DNA from: Aplysia californica
Lineage: Eukaryota > Mollusca > Gastropoda > Aplysiida > Aplysiidae
DNA: 64,000 nucleotides
Direction of reading: 5' to 3'
Assembly (NCBI RefSeq): GCF_000002075.1
Contig: NW_004797938.1
Coordinates: 117,017 to 181,016 of the forward strand
Part shown: piece after piece, positions 36,401-48,500 of the stretch
Numbering within the stretch: position 1 is the first letter of the stretch
How the letters are laid out: each line of letters starts with the position of its first letter
Notes under the pieces: model-generated
The model's database searches: none
Told to the model about the DNA's origin: nothing
Seen by the model: the letters and a program-made list of their open reading frames with translations, nothing else
Made by a program: the position numbers and the translations under genes

Positions 36401-36774
36401 CCCAGACAGTAGGGCAGTTGGTAGGAAATTTTGAATTTTGCGTGGGTGGCAGTCGAAGCCTACTCTTATCAAGTTTAGACCACCAAGGGATCTTTAACGC
36501 GCACAACTTGCACTCGGAATCTTCGAGATTTTTCTCCCTTGTCCGAGAAGACTAGGTGTAGATCTTTCCTACCAGAAGATCAGGGGTGTGCCTGAAAGAC
36601 AGCAGTAAAAAGGAGCCATGGAGTAGCAGTAGAAAGGCTGCGGAAAGAGTCAGGAGCCCAGAGGAGGGGGCAAAGGAGGTGAAGGGCAGGAAGAGGAGAC
36701 GAAAGCAGACTACAAAACATTGCAAGAGAGCAGGAAAGGAGGTGAAAGGAGACCATTTTAGAGAATAAATTTTT

Positions 36775-36843
36775 TTCGATCGCTAACCGGAGTAGAACCC
36801 GCGACCTTTGAATGTGAGGCCAACACCTTAACCTATAGGCCAC
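36775..36843 (-). mobile_element. tRNA-like SINE head
   Basis: The minus strand has an A-box-like TGGCCTATAGGTTAAGG and a B-box-like GCGGGTTCTACTCCGG at tRNA spacing. It follows directly on the body of the next SINE. Confidence 0.55.
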
Positions 36844-36869
36844 AAAAGCCCACTAAATCATTTGTTGAA

Positions 36870-37085
36870 TGTACATGCTTTTTAGCCCCCATCAACACAA
36901 TTAGATAATTTAGGAGGTGGGCTTCGATCCTACCTATCAAGGTCAAGCAGGGATGAGATGGATACAACATTCCGGCAGGAAGACAGATACGCATTAATAA
37001 AAATTCTCCCCACTGGAGAATCGAACTCGGGTCTCCTGCATCTGACAGTGAAGCGCCTTTCCACTTTACCACAGACACCAGTAAA
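36870..37085 (-). mobile_element. tRNA-derived SINE (GTTGATGGGGGC-tail family), best copy
   Basis: The minus strand begins with a tRNA-like head (TGGTAAAGTGGAAAGGCGC, then B box GAGTTCGATTCTCC). The body includes TGACCTTGATAGGTAGGATC and the tail AAATTATCTAATTGTGTTGA followed by TGGGGGC. Related body or tail pieces are at 37960-38050, 51197-51300, 54710-54770 and 59035-59125. Confidence 0.75.
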
Positions 37086-37959
37086 ATTCAAGCTGTAAGG
37101 CAACAGGCGTTAAATTCATGCCTGTCATGTAAAGCTATAAACATTTTTTTGTAAAGTAAACACACAAAAACAACAACCCCCGAAACAAAAATAACAGGAC
37201 AAGAAAATATCTTTATTTACACATCGTATGCCACAAGTTTCAATTCTTAGGTCATCATACTCCTAATACCAAAAAAAGAAACTCCAACAAGTACAAATGA
37301 TTTGTACAGACATGAAAGTGAAGTGCAACGTAGGCATTCAACCACAGTCCCAATAATCTTTCCATGGTTTATTTACACAATGTTTACTATTGCAAACTTC
37401 ATTTTTAACATAATTTCCAAAAGTTCCAAGATGAACTCAAGTACAAATGTTTTGTACACAGCTGAAGCACTATACAGACATTCAATCGCAATCTCTGAAC
37501 GGTAGCATACCTCCATCCTCCTTTTTCTCATAAAAAACAGCATTCACGCACTTATACCATCATACGTACACACAAACATTACTGTACTGAAAGCATACAT
37601 ATTAGGTCAAGGTGGATAGAAATTGTAATGGGCGACATTAATTCTTTTTAACTAGCCGGGAGTTAAAGAAAAAAGTTGACGATAGAGGACAATAGTGCTT
37701 GCTTAGCCATACATCGAGTTTACAATGGGCAGCAAAATTGGCTTTAGAAAATGGTCACATAACAACATCAAAGCTAGAAGTTGAAGAACTGTAAGATCAT
37801 TCCTATTGACTGAAATAAATTACAAGTTAGAATATGAAAATGTAAATAATTTCCTGAGACTGATCAGGCATTCAGGGGTAGGGAAGAGGGCAAATCAAGG
37901 GCAATATTCCCTTTTGTATACACATGTCTCAGATAACCATTGTATTACAAGTATTTTAT

Positions 37960-38110
37960 GACCCCATCAATGCAGTTGAGATCATTTAGGAGACTGGCTG
38001 CTTCCACCCTATCTGTCACGGTCTACCCTGGCTAAGTGGGAGACACGATAGTGTAACCTTCCCCTCATCTGTATGTAACGGAGAACCTTACACTACTTAC
38101 GGTTACTTGA
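37960..38110 (-). mobile_element. SINE fragment of the GTTGATGGGGGC-tail family
   Basis: The plus strand reads gaccccatcaatgcagttga, then gatcatttaggagactggc and cggtctaccctggctaag, the same order as the copy at 36870-37085. The tRNA head is missing. Confidence 0.6.
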
Positions 38111-38159
38111 CAGACACAGCTCAGATCAATAGTGAAGTCCCACGCTCTCTGAAAACTTT

Positions 38160-38430
38160 TCTGTCACTAAACCCTCCCTCTGTCTACAAATATTGATGTC
38201 TTTCCCTCTCTCTCTCTCAGCCTAATGACATTTCTCTCCCGATAAAGCTTCTTTCACAGGTTAAAAATATTTCTCTCTCGCAAAACCTTCTCGCTGTCCG
38301 AAACATTTCTCTCTCCCACTCTCCGTCTTATAACGGTTCTGTTTTGATAAAGTCTCCTTTACTGTCTAAAAACACCTTTCTTTCTTGCAAAACCCTCTAA
38401 AACAGTCTAAAATATTTCGTACTCTCATGG
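38160..38430. repeat. Degenerate tandem repeat, about 48 bp unit
   Basis: Several diverged units built on gtctaaaacatttctctctc and gcaaaaccctc follow one another. It lies downstream of MED14. Confidence 0.55.
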
Positions 38431-38577
38431 AACCCTGATGTCTAATACAGAGCAGCCTGTCTACAACGACCTTCGATATAATGACATCCTCTGTATCACG
38501 ACATGGTGCCCAGGTCCCGATTTTTTTCTTACATATCATTAGTAACTTTTGGTTGCCTCTCTATAACCACAACTCTT

Positions 38578-38825
38578 TAAGGTTTTACGGCACTCACAAC
38601 TGCATAGGGTCATATGAGCACCAAGGGGTGGATGTCAACAGAGAAGTCCAAACGGAGAATCAGGCTTACTCTTATCACCTCTCTTGCCTCAACAGCACAA
38701 AGTCTGCTTCAACTATCAAGGCACCCCGGAAATAGCAGTTCACAAGAGTGACAAACATACAAAAGAAGTAGAGGCAAAATAACGATAGTAAGGATGAGGA
38801 AAGAAAAAGCAGCAGTTCTCTCTCT
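38578..38825 (-). mobile_element. Hairpin-tail SINE copy, longer form
   Basis: The tail GGCACTCACAACTGCATAGG continues into ggggtggatgtcaacagaga and a body with ggcaccccggaaatagcag and gacaaacatacaaaagaagt. It is closely similar over its length to 47340-47590. Confidence 0.75.
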
Positions 38826-38875
38826 GTAACAACATTGTTTTCTGGTCCCCGACGAAGTTGTTATAGAGAGGCTGC

Positions 38876-39290
38876 ACTGTATCTAGACAGGTAGGGAACC
38901 CCCTTTTTTCTTGTATCTAGAAAGGAAGAGAACCCTGTTGTCTTGTATTTAGACACAGAGTTCCTGCCATGAACTCCCCACCAACTTGAAGGAGGTGTCA
39001 AGGAGAAATTTTAAAACTTCAAGCAGATTTGGTCAAGAAATTCATGCCGTTTATGACGGTGCGCCAAGAGCAATTCGAGAAAAAATTTTTTCAAGCCTGA
39101 ACCGGAGAAATTCAAGGAGCTTTCAAGGATTCCTTGAATTTAAGGAGGCCGCAGGAACCCTGTATCTACTATCTAGACAGGCAGGGAGGGAACCCCGTTC
39201 TCTCACAGCTACACCGGCAGGGAACCCTATTGTCTCACAACTACACCGGCAGGGAACCCTTGTTGTCTCGTATCTCTACACCGGCAGCAC
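38876..39290 (-). repeat. 30-34 bp minisatellite in the MED14 3' UTR, overlapping the stop codon
   Basis: The unit is built on ggcagggaaccc with ttgtctcgtatctagaca or ctacaccggcag variants. There are about six units, split by the MITE at 38956-39162. The unit nearest the gene contains the MED14 stop codon within ctacaccggcag. Confidence 0.8.
38956..39162. mobile_element. hAT-like MITE family C, copy 2
   Basis: A 207 bp copy of the element at 11091-11308, with ends CAGAGTTCCTGCC and GCAGGAACCCTG. It is inserted within the minisatellite downstream of MED14. No clear target duplication remains. Confidence 0.75.
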
Positions 39291-39557
39291 CAGATTGGTG
39301 AGCAGCTCCTTGATGGCTGGCAGGATGGCGCACTCGTTGCTGTGGTTCTGCTGCTGGTAGTGCTCAGCGAAGCGGTTGAGCATGGTGCCCACGGCCTGCA
39401 GGGACGGTGTGTTGGCCTGCATGGAGGGTGTGTTGGCCTGCGTCTGCCGCGTCAAGTCCACCTTCACCAGCTTGTTGGCCTGCATCTCGTACAGCAGCGG
39501 CACTACGATGGACTGCTCCCCCGAGCCCACGTTCAGGCCAATCCGAGTCAGCTGGAG
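39276..39557 (-). CDS. MED14: MED14 terminal coding exon
   Basis: The exon encodes 93 residues from LQLTRIGLNV to LTNLVLPV, followed by TAG. It contains a small internal duplication (TQANTPSMQANTPSLQA) and the conserved end LNRFAEHY...AIKELLTNLVLP, like human ILKRFAEM...VRDLMANLTLP. The last 12 bases (CTGCCGGTGTAG) are also the core of a minisatellite that continues downstream through the presumed 3' UTR. Confidence 0.95.
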   Translation of the reverse strand, partial: LQLTRIGLNVGSGEQSIVVPLLYEMQANKLVKVDLTRQTQANTPSMQANTPSLQAVGTMLNRFAEHYQQQNHSNECAILPAIKELLTNLVLPV

Positions 39558-42500
39558 CTGAGGGAGGAGGGAAATAATAAGATAAGATAAGATAATACTT
39601 TCTTATCCAGGAGGGAAATTTTTCTTGGCCGTATAGGACCGTAAAAACACATGCAGGTATACATAAAAATTTAAATTATATATTACTCTCATTAAATTTC
39701 GATATGAACAGAGAAGTAAAGCTGACAAAATGTACTTATCACATCGCATCATTCAACCACATGCAGGAATTTAATTACAAGACATTTGGAGTTATATAGA
39801 TACATACTCTAAGAGCAATACACATCAATAGCCTAATAAGGCTTAATATTAAAAGCGACTTGAGTTCATTGAGTAAATGTCAGCTTAATTCTGTTTTGAA
39901 AGGTATTCTGAGAAAAGCTGAGATTTAAAAAAGGTAACTTGTATAAAAATGTGTGTTTGGGGCAAAAGCTCTGCCTTCGATATGCCCTCATTAATGCCGA
40001 GTAGAAAACTGTTTCAAATTTCAAAAACAGAGTTCCCATTTGACAAAAAAGTGTCGAATTCTAAAGGTTTAATGCCCCTTTCATCGCTATACCGTTATAA
40101 ACGTGGTGAAACCCCCATATTTAAGGTTCACCCAATAGGACTGCGTCAACTGGGTGTTGAGCCATTAAACCTCCCAAAAACAACCCAAGTTCAGAAAGCC
40201 TCGTTGGGAATTCAAACCAGGGCCATCTGGTCCCCAGTCCAGTATGATTTTAACTGAACTAACAGAATGCCCTCCCACTTGAGGGGGAACGTTACTGCTG
40301 AAGGTCATTGCCACAACTCACCATGAAGATCATCTTGGACTTGACCACAAACGCTGGGCCTCCGACCTGTGAGATACAGTGCAGGGGAGGGGGGATGGTC
40401 AAGCACCACTGGACCGTCCACTTCATCGATCGGTCCGGCATCTATGTAAAGAAGCAGAGTGAGACGATGAAGGCACAATACAGAGAACACCTATCAGACA
40501 GACATTGGAAAGATATGGACAGGACAGCTGCAATGATTATACAATGATAGGGATCGTAGTAAATAAATAAAAAATATCTGTTGAGTAATGTAACAGAAAA
40601 GTGGGCTGACCACTCCTGAAGAGAATTTGAGATGAGCACAAAACTCCATTCCATCCCTCCCGAACACACCTCGTTCCTTGTCACTTTATCTCTTACAATC
40701 CCCCCCCCACCCCCCTTCCACACACACACAAGCTTTCTCTCCCTACCTCCTCCTCCAATCTCTCTCTTTCCTCAATTTTTTTCTCCCTACTTTTCACTCC
40801 ATGTCCATACCTCCTTTCTTTTTTCCTTTCCTCTCCTCTCTCTCTTTCAGTTTTCTCCACTCTATATTCCAGTCTCCCTCTTATCCTCCATCTCTCTCTC
40901 TCTTTCAGTTTCTCATCTCTTTTCTCCTGTCTCTCTCTCTCCCTCTCAGCCTCTCATCTCTCTTTCACTCCCTCTGTCTCTTTACCAGCTCTAGCTTCAT
41001 GATCTGTATGCAGTCCTTGACGATGAGATACGGTGCCGAGACGATCCTAACAATGGAGGTGAGGGCGTTCAGTTTGTAGGGTGGACAGAAGGCCTTCAGG
41101 TCAAAGAACTTCTCCAGGATCTGCAACTCTTCAGCAGTCCACTTGTCCTGGTACTCTGAAAGCACACAAAGACACACAAACAATCCATAAGGGGAACAGG
41201 TCAGGTTTCATTCTTAACAAGTTCACATTTTTACAATTTAAGGGGGTGTTGCAAAAGTATAAGCCTTCGTCATCAAATAAGAGGTTACATTCTTTTTCTT
41301 TTTTTAAAACACATTTTTGCCCTTAAAAACTCTTGTATCTATCTGTCATTTTTAAAATTTTGCCCTTACTCTAAAAATCTGATCAAAATGGCTGACAAAT
41401 AATCTTTCCAACTGTTGAGCATACAGATATATTTTGTTTACTTGGTTTTTTTCGTTGTTTTTAAACATTTTATTCAATTTATTATTTTTTCTTAAAGGAT
41501 GGGTGGGGAGGCTTCTTTATTTTCAGTGACCAAAACCTTTAATCAACACATAGCAGAAGGATATCTACCCCTGTATCCTAGGACTCACCGGGTGTTGGTG
41601 TGATCTTCATGTGCAGCGACTGCGAGGTGGTGCTGTTGAGCGTTATCTTGAACTGCATACTCTCCACCTTGAAGCAAGTCACTCCCGGCTCGGAGCTGAG
41701 CACCGAAGTGATCTGGAAACGACGATACAACAACAACAGCTTCAAGAACAATCAACGATTTGTTTCATTCGTTTGTTTGAGTAAAGAGATGCACATTGGT
41801 GTTATAACCACCATTTAGTGCTGGAAAATAATAGGACAAATAGAAACAACACAAGGAAAGATAAGAAGTGAAACCTACTAGTAGCATCTGTAAGTGCTTG
41901 TTGACTAAAAACTGTGAATCGTCACTCAAGTTTGTTTTTTTCTTCAGCGTATGCTTACTGACCTAAAGTGCTACTTAGTATTTTTTCCTTCTTTCCTACA
42001 AAACACCTATTTTCTTTATCTCTCCTACTTCTTTCCTTTGTTGGTTACTTTATTGTAACACCTATAATCTTCAGCACTTATATGACCTAAGTCTGTTGCA
42101 AGTGCCGTAAAAGTTCTTAAAGAAAACTAAAGTAAAGAGTATTTTCGATCTAGCGTGTAACTCACGGTGCTCTCAGAGTTGACAACGCGGACCATGTGCT
42201 TCCTCATGATGATGCAGGCGAAGAAGCGCTCGAGAGGGGAGGCTGGCGGGTGCTGCACGGCCCCCTGCTGGGGTTCGGGGGTCGGGGTGAGCAGCGTGTT
42301 GAAGCCCTTGTGAGACAGGATGGTTGGGATGGAGGCAGCCCACGCCCGCTGCGGGAGGATGCGGGACGGTGGGTTCACCACTGAGCCACCGCGCAGAGAA
42401 AACGAGAATAAAACATGGGAATTTTCACTTTATTTTATGTTGTTTTTCTAATCACATAAATTATTTTTTTCAAGACCAGAAGTATCAAACTCCTCCAAAA

Positions 42501-45500
42501 GTGATATCAAATTCGATAACTAGCAACTTTAATTTGCAATGTCATTATTTTTTTCGAGACAGTTTTTGTAACTACACCCCACCCCCCAAACATGCTTTCA
42601 TTCAACGGTAATAAACTAAATATCCAGACCAAATTATCTCTGCTCTTCCTCCAAATCTGTATGGGTCTCCTCCTCCTCCTCTCCCCACTCTTAATCAAAA
42701 AGTTAACTATCAAGACCACACTACCTGCAAAAAGTCATAATATTCATAAAACTACATTTACTGAAAAATTTAAACAAATATTTTATAGTTGACATATCGT
42801 CACTGCCGCAAGCAATCCACTTAAGCCGAATCATCAATCATTTGTGGTCAGACTGACCTGCCATCTTGTGGTCGCCGTCCTTGTGTGTCTGTGGCGAATG
42901 CAGGGCTGGGTGTCCTGGCGACTGCTGGGTGTGCGGCGACGGGGCTTGCACGGACGGCGAGCCCACCCACCCGCCGCGGGCGCCCCCTGGTGAGGGCATG
43001 GCCAGGCTAGAGCCGGGGAACGGGGAGCCTCCATCTACCATGCCTGGAACAGCAAAAACAAAAATTGATCTTTTTTAAATAAAAAAACTTCATATATATA
43101 GAGTTGAAATTGTCCAAGATGGCAACCCGTGGTCGACGAATAGATTGTTTATCATAGTTTTACGACACTTGCAACACAATACGGTCATACAAGTGCCAAA
43201 GATTAGATGTTACAAGGGAGTAATAAACACAAAAAAGAAGGAGGAGAGATCAGGACTATAGATGTCTGATAGGAAAGAAGGAGCAAACCACACCAGAGCA
43301 TCCGCAAACTACCCACATTTATCATAAATAATGAGACGTCTTGGACAGTGTCATTATAATATATATTTTTTTAAAAACCTACACAAGGGGGGATGTTGGA
43401 AGTGGCCTTTTGTACAGGTAATAGTCTTAGACTGGTGGCCTTTAGAGCTGGTTCGACTGTACACAGAGGTTTTGAAAAGGAGCAACCAGGGAGGAGGGTA
43501 GGGGGGGGAACGACCACAAGGTAATCATAATAAAAAATAAGAAACTCCTAAGTACTTAAGTATTTCAAAGGACAACATGATGAGTCATGTGTACATTCTT
43601 CAAAAGCCTTTGAGATAGACCTCTGAAACTAAACCCCCCTCCCCCCCCTCTCTTTCTTTATCACACTCTCCTTCATTCTCTCTCTCTCTCTGTATATGTA
43701 TATATATATCACTCTCTCTCCTTTCATCTCTCTTTCACATATTTGCTGAGTCATACGTTATAAAGTGCAAATGTATGAGTCAAAGGCCTTTAACGTAGAT
43801 AAAATCATCTTAAAACCCCTCTCCCCCCTCACACCCCACCCCCAAATACACACACGACCACACTGACTCACCAGGCCCCATGAAGGAGGCGGCGGGCGAC
43901 TGCATGTGTAGACTCATCAGCGACGACTGTGGCGAGGCAGCCACGAAGGAGCCGGGAGACGGCACGTGGAGCTGGGGGTTGCTGGGAGAGTTGGCCGTGA
44001 GGAGCGTGCCGGGGGAGGGCGTGCCCATCAGGGCGGTGGACGGGCTCGGGTTCACCTGATCCATACAGACAAAGGAAGTTGCAAGTGAGTATTTCATGGC
44101 TCTCAACTCAGTTTTAAAAAAAGGGGAACTTTTCCAGTGATCGCGACAGAAGATCATTTTCGCGAGACACCCAGTATTATTATACTGTTTATCTTTAAAA
44201 TGCTGAAACAAAAATCATCAATTTGTCAAAGTAAGGTTATTTCATACCAGTTTGAGAGTTTGGAAGATAATTTCAAGTAAAAGAGTCACTTACCAAATAT
44301 TTACAATCTTGATTATGTACCGAAAGTGGTGGCACATTACTGGGAGGTGCACCTCCCAGGAACCCTCTTTGCCAGTGACAGTTCTTCAACAGTATAGCGG
44401 TGGAAATGGCAGTAGCGGAAATCCACTAAAAAGCGGAATATTGAGACCAATGGTATTTTTTACTTTAGTCTGAGTAAGAGTTTTACAGCACTTGCAGCCC
44501 AATCAGGTTACTTGAAATACTATTGGGTCATATGGGTTCACCTGAACCGGACAAAGTGTTTGAGTTTGAGACTTTTTAATCCGGGAGTCTCTGGAAATCT
44601 AGGACAGTTTGAGTTTTGAGTTTAAAAAAGCACACTGACACAATAAGGCTGATTCATTACCTTGTCAATGTAGACGTTTTAAGCCCTACACTCAAAGGTA
44701 GGCACAGTACACTTTCTACACTAATATCTGACTCATGGCATTGAAGACCATCTCACAGTTGTTGGAATGCAGATAGAAATGAAATGATGAAAATAATGTT
44801 GGCTATGAGTACTGATAATTGATGTAATTTTGATTTGGAATTAATCATCTATAAATACCTGTAGAAATTCCTGCTCAAGAAGACACATAAAAAAAATAAA
44901 ATCAAAATCATTTTTCCTGAACATTGTAGATTAATAATCATAATGCTTTTTGTAGGGGGGAGGGGGGGGGGAAACGATAAAAAGCAACTACTTTATATAA
45001 TCTGCACACAACTCACCCCTGCGGGCAATCGGGCAGATCCGGGTGAGGCGGGCGTGTGCGGGTTCGAGGGCGGGGTCATCGGGTTGTGGAAACGGAAGCC
45101 ATCCTGGCGACCTTGCTGGCTGCCCGGCTGTCGGGACAGCGGTGAGCCCGTTGCCTGGCCACTGGACATGAACAGCTCCGAGGGCTGAGGGGACGGGGGG
45201 TTGTCATCCGCCGACGTGGATTGTCTGCCCATGCCCATGGTCACACCCTCGTCCACGAACATAGAGAGAAAAGCCTGTGGGAAGAGAAGAAAAAAAGTTC
45301 TAGAAATTTCTGTCAGATCAAATAACTGTGACACACTACAGGAAAGCATGTGGGAAGAGGACAAAAAAGTTCTAGAACTTTGTATCTGATAAAAGGACTG
45401 AAGCATAGGACATAGGAGAAGAGTTTTAGAATTTTCTCTCTATCTAATCAAACGACAGATGCCCTCCTATCTCTGTAGTAAAGCCTCCTCAACAAATCAA

Positions 45501-48500
45501 CAACCAGAAAAAATAGTTAGAAGTACAAACCTTGAGACCCTGAGTGGGGTACAGCCCCTCGATGGGTTTACTTGTGTCGAACAGGCTGTAGGCCCCGTCT
45601 CTGACCGCCACCGTTTTGTTGCCGCGGAAGTGAACGTCCAGACAGTGGCTGTTGGAAAATAATAATTATTATAATAATGATTAACAGCATTTGTATAGCG
45701 AAAATCCCTGTTCAACAGCAAGTTCTATGCGCTTTAAAATTGATTACCCAAGCAGAGAAGAGAGCATTCTGCAACAATCTCAACTTCCTGGGAAGCATAT
45801 AGTGCAAGCTGCCATTTATAGGCGCTACTTACATACTGACAGGATCTTTTGTTGTCTAAAACAGGACATTTAAAAACCCATTAAAAAAAAAAATATTACT
45901 GATTATCTCTCTCAGAGGGTCAAAATGAGACCCCCCCCCCAAAAAAAAAAAAAAAACCAGGGAAAAAGTTTTACTGAGAAGTAGCAGCAAAACAACCCAA
46001 AAAAGAGGCACTTTATTACATTCATAAAGCTACTTTCACTGAAAAAAAATTAAAGACAAAGTTACATATTCACACATACTTTTACAAATTTACAAATGAG
46101 TCTGGCACAGAAAGAGAGTGGCAAAATCCGGTTAAGCATGCTGCAAGTTACTTCCAAAGGAGATGAAAAAAGAATGTCTTATTTTTTTCTTCCACATCCC
46201 ATTGACACCCACCTGTTTCGACAAACAATCCGAACATGTGAACTGGACTGAGGTAGAACAGCAAAATTCTGCACATGTTGTCGGGGGTGCTGAAGAAGAA
46301 GAAAAAAAAAGGAAATACACACACATGATACATACAATATGTGTTAGTTCATATTATTCAGATGAAATTTTCAAAACAGACTTCCTCCATGGCGTCTTTT
46401 CCTTTAGACAAAATAGGATCATACACATCACAGCATGGGTTCACTTGACTCATTACTGCACTCTCCAAAAGTATCCTGCCATATCTCCAGCATAGGTCAA
46501 ATCTATATGCCAACTTCTGGCTCTAGAATGAGTCCTGCTTGCGGCAAAAAACCAAAAATGCACCCCCCCCCACCCGCCACAGCCAAAAGCCACAACTTTC
46601 CCCAACTCAAATGCCCACAGGCATCTGTGGATTGCGACACTGTAAGAATGCTGTATTCTATGAAGCCTTTTGTGGGACCTTAAGACGCCTTCCATTGAAG
46701 AAGTTTCAGATATTCCATTTAAACACTATGAATTTGCAACAAAACAAAAAATTCAACAAAAAATGAAATGAACCTACTTAATATTCTAAATATCAATAAG
46801 ATAACAGAATAACTAGGGGAAATAGTTTCAAATTAATGGAATTGCATACGCAATACCTACCACAACATCGCATATTTGAGGACAGAACTAGCTTCAACGA
46901 TCACAAGCTTACCAGTAGAAAGTGCCTTAGATATTATCACAACATAAAGAATGAGCTTGCGTAAAAATTAGGTACAGTACTCCCTGCTTCAGCACACTGT
47001 ACTAAAATACCCATTGTAATAACTACAACTTTACTATCTAATTCACATGTCTAGAGGCACACTCTTCTTCAATAAATGCAGGATTCCTCTAGGGAGAGTC
47101 TTGGGGGGGGGAGGGATTTCCCCAACTTACCATGCTGGCACCCAAGATGGCTGCCGACGGAAGTTTGCTGACCGACATCATCGGGGTCCAAGTGTCGTGG
47201 AGAGTCTATTAAAAAAAAAGAAAACAAAAAGAGAGGATGAGGACCAGATGAAAAGTAACAACATTTGGTTTTTAGCTCTCCTGGAAAATTGTAACAACTG
47301 CATATACTATATTGTTTTAAAATGACAGCAGAGTAGGTTTTATTGTTTTAATAAGGTCTTACAGCGCTCGCAACTGCATAAAGTCATATGAGTGCCCAGG
47401 GGTGGACGTCAACAGAGAAGTCCAAACGGGGAATCAGGCTTACTCTGCTCACCTCTCTAGCCTCAACAGCAAAAAGTCTGTTTCAAGGCACCCCGGAAAT
47501 AGCAGGTCACAAGAGTGTGACAAACATACAAAAGAAGTAGAAGAAAAATGACGATAGTAAGGTTTAGGAAAGAAAAAGCAGCAGTTACCTCTATGTTTTT
47601 CCGGCACAGTATGAGAACAACATTGATAAATCAGCCAATTTTCAATTCTACTATGCATAAGAAAATGTCAATGTCCCCCCTTTGGGAAAGACAACTTCAA
47701 TCAGTAGCACCGCCCTGTGCCCTGGGGAAGATTTTGAAAAATGACGTCAGAGTGGGTTTACCTGACTGAGCTGGGCCAGGCTGCCGTGCAGGTTGAACTC
47801 CTCCGTCAGCTGCAGCAGCATGGGGATGTGTGGGTTGGCAGACGCCGACGGGAGCCGCGTGCCCAAGGTCAGACCGAACCTTTTGCTGGTCGGCCGCCAC
47901 GCCACGCTCACCTGGTGGACAACGGTACCAGTTTTTTGAGTTTGGGTTTTTTTTTGGGTTTTAGTATGCATTTTACGGTACTTGCCATACAATTATGTCA
48001 TATAGGTGCTGAAGATTAGTAGAGGGGTTACAAGACAGTAACAAACACACAAAAAAAAAAAAAAGGAGGAGAGATAAAGACAATAGACGTTAGACGGGAA
48101 GATAAGGAGCAAACCAGACCAGGCCACCCATCAACTACCCACTGAGTTTCAATAACAAGAAGCATTAAATGCAAGGGACAAAATCAAAATAGGCATACAG
48201 AAACAGCAGAGGGAAAAGAAGAGATGCAGGACCTACCAGGGGCCACCCTCCAGCCACCCGCCACTATATAGGGTTGACAGGGTGTAAAGCATCAAACAAA
48301 GTTACGATAACAAACTAAAGAAAAATTACAACATCCCAAAAAATGTTCCCACTGCAACAAAACTTTACTCAATAAAATCAAAACAAAACAAAATTATTTT
48401 TCTTCCTGTGCCAGATCTGAAACAAACAACAGTGATCATATTTGCTACTAAATTCTCTGCTCGGACACTTTAAAAACCCACAAAAAACACCCTCCCCCCC

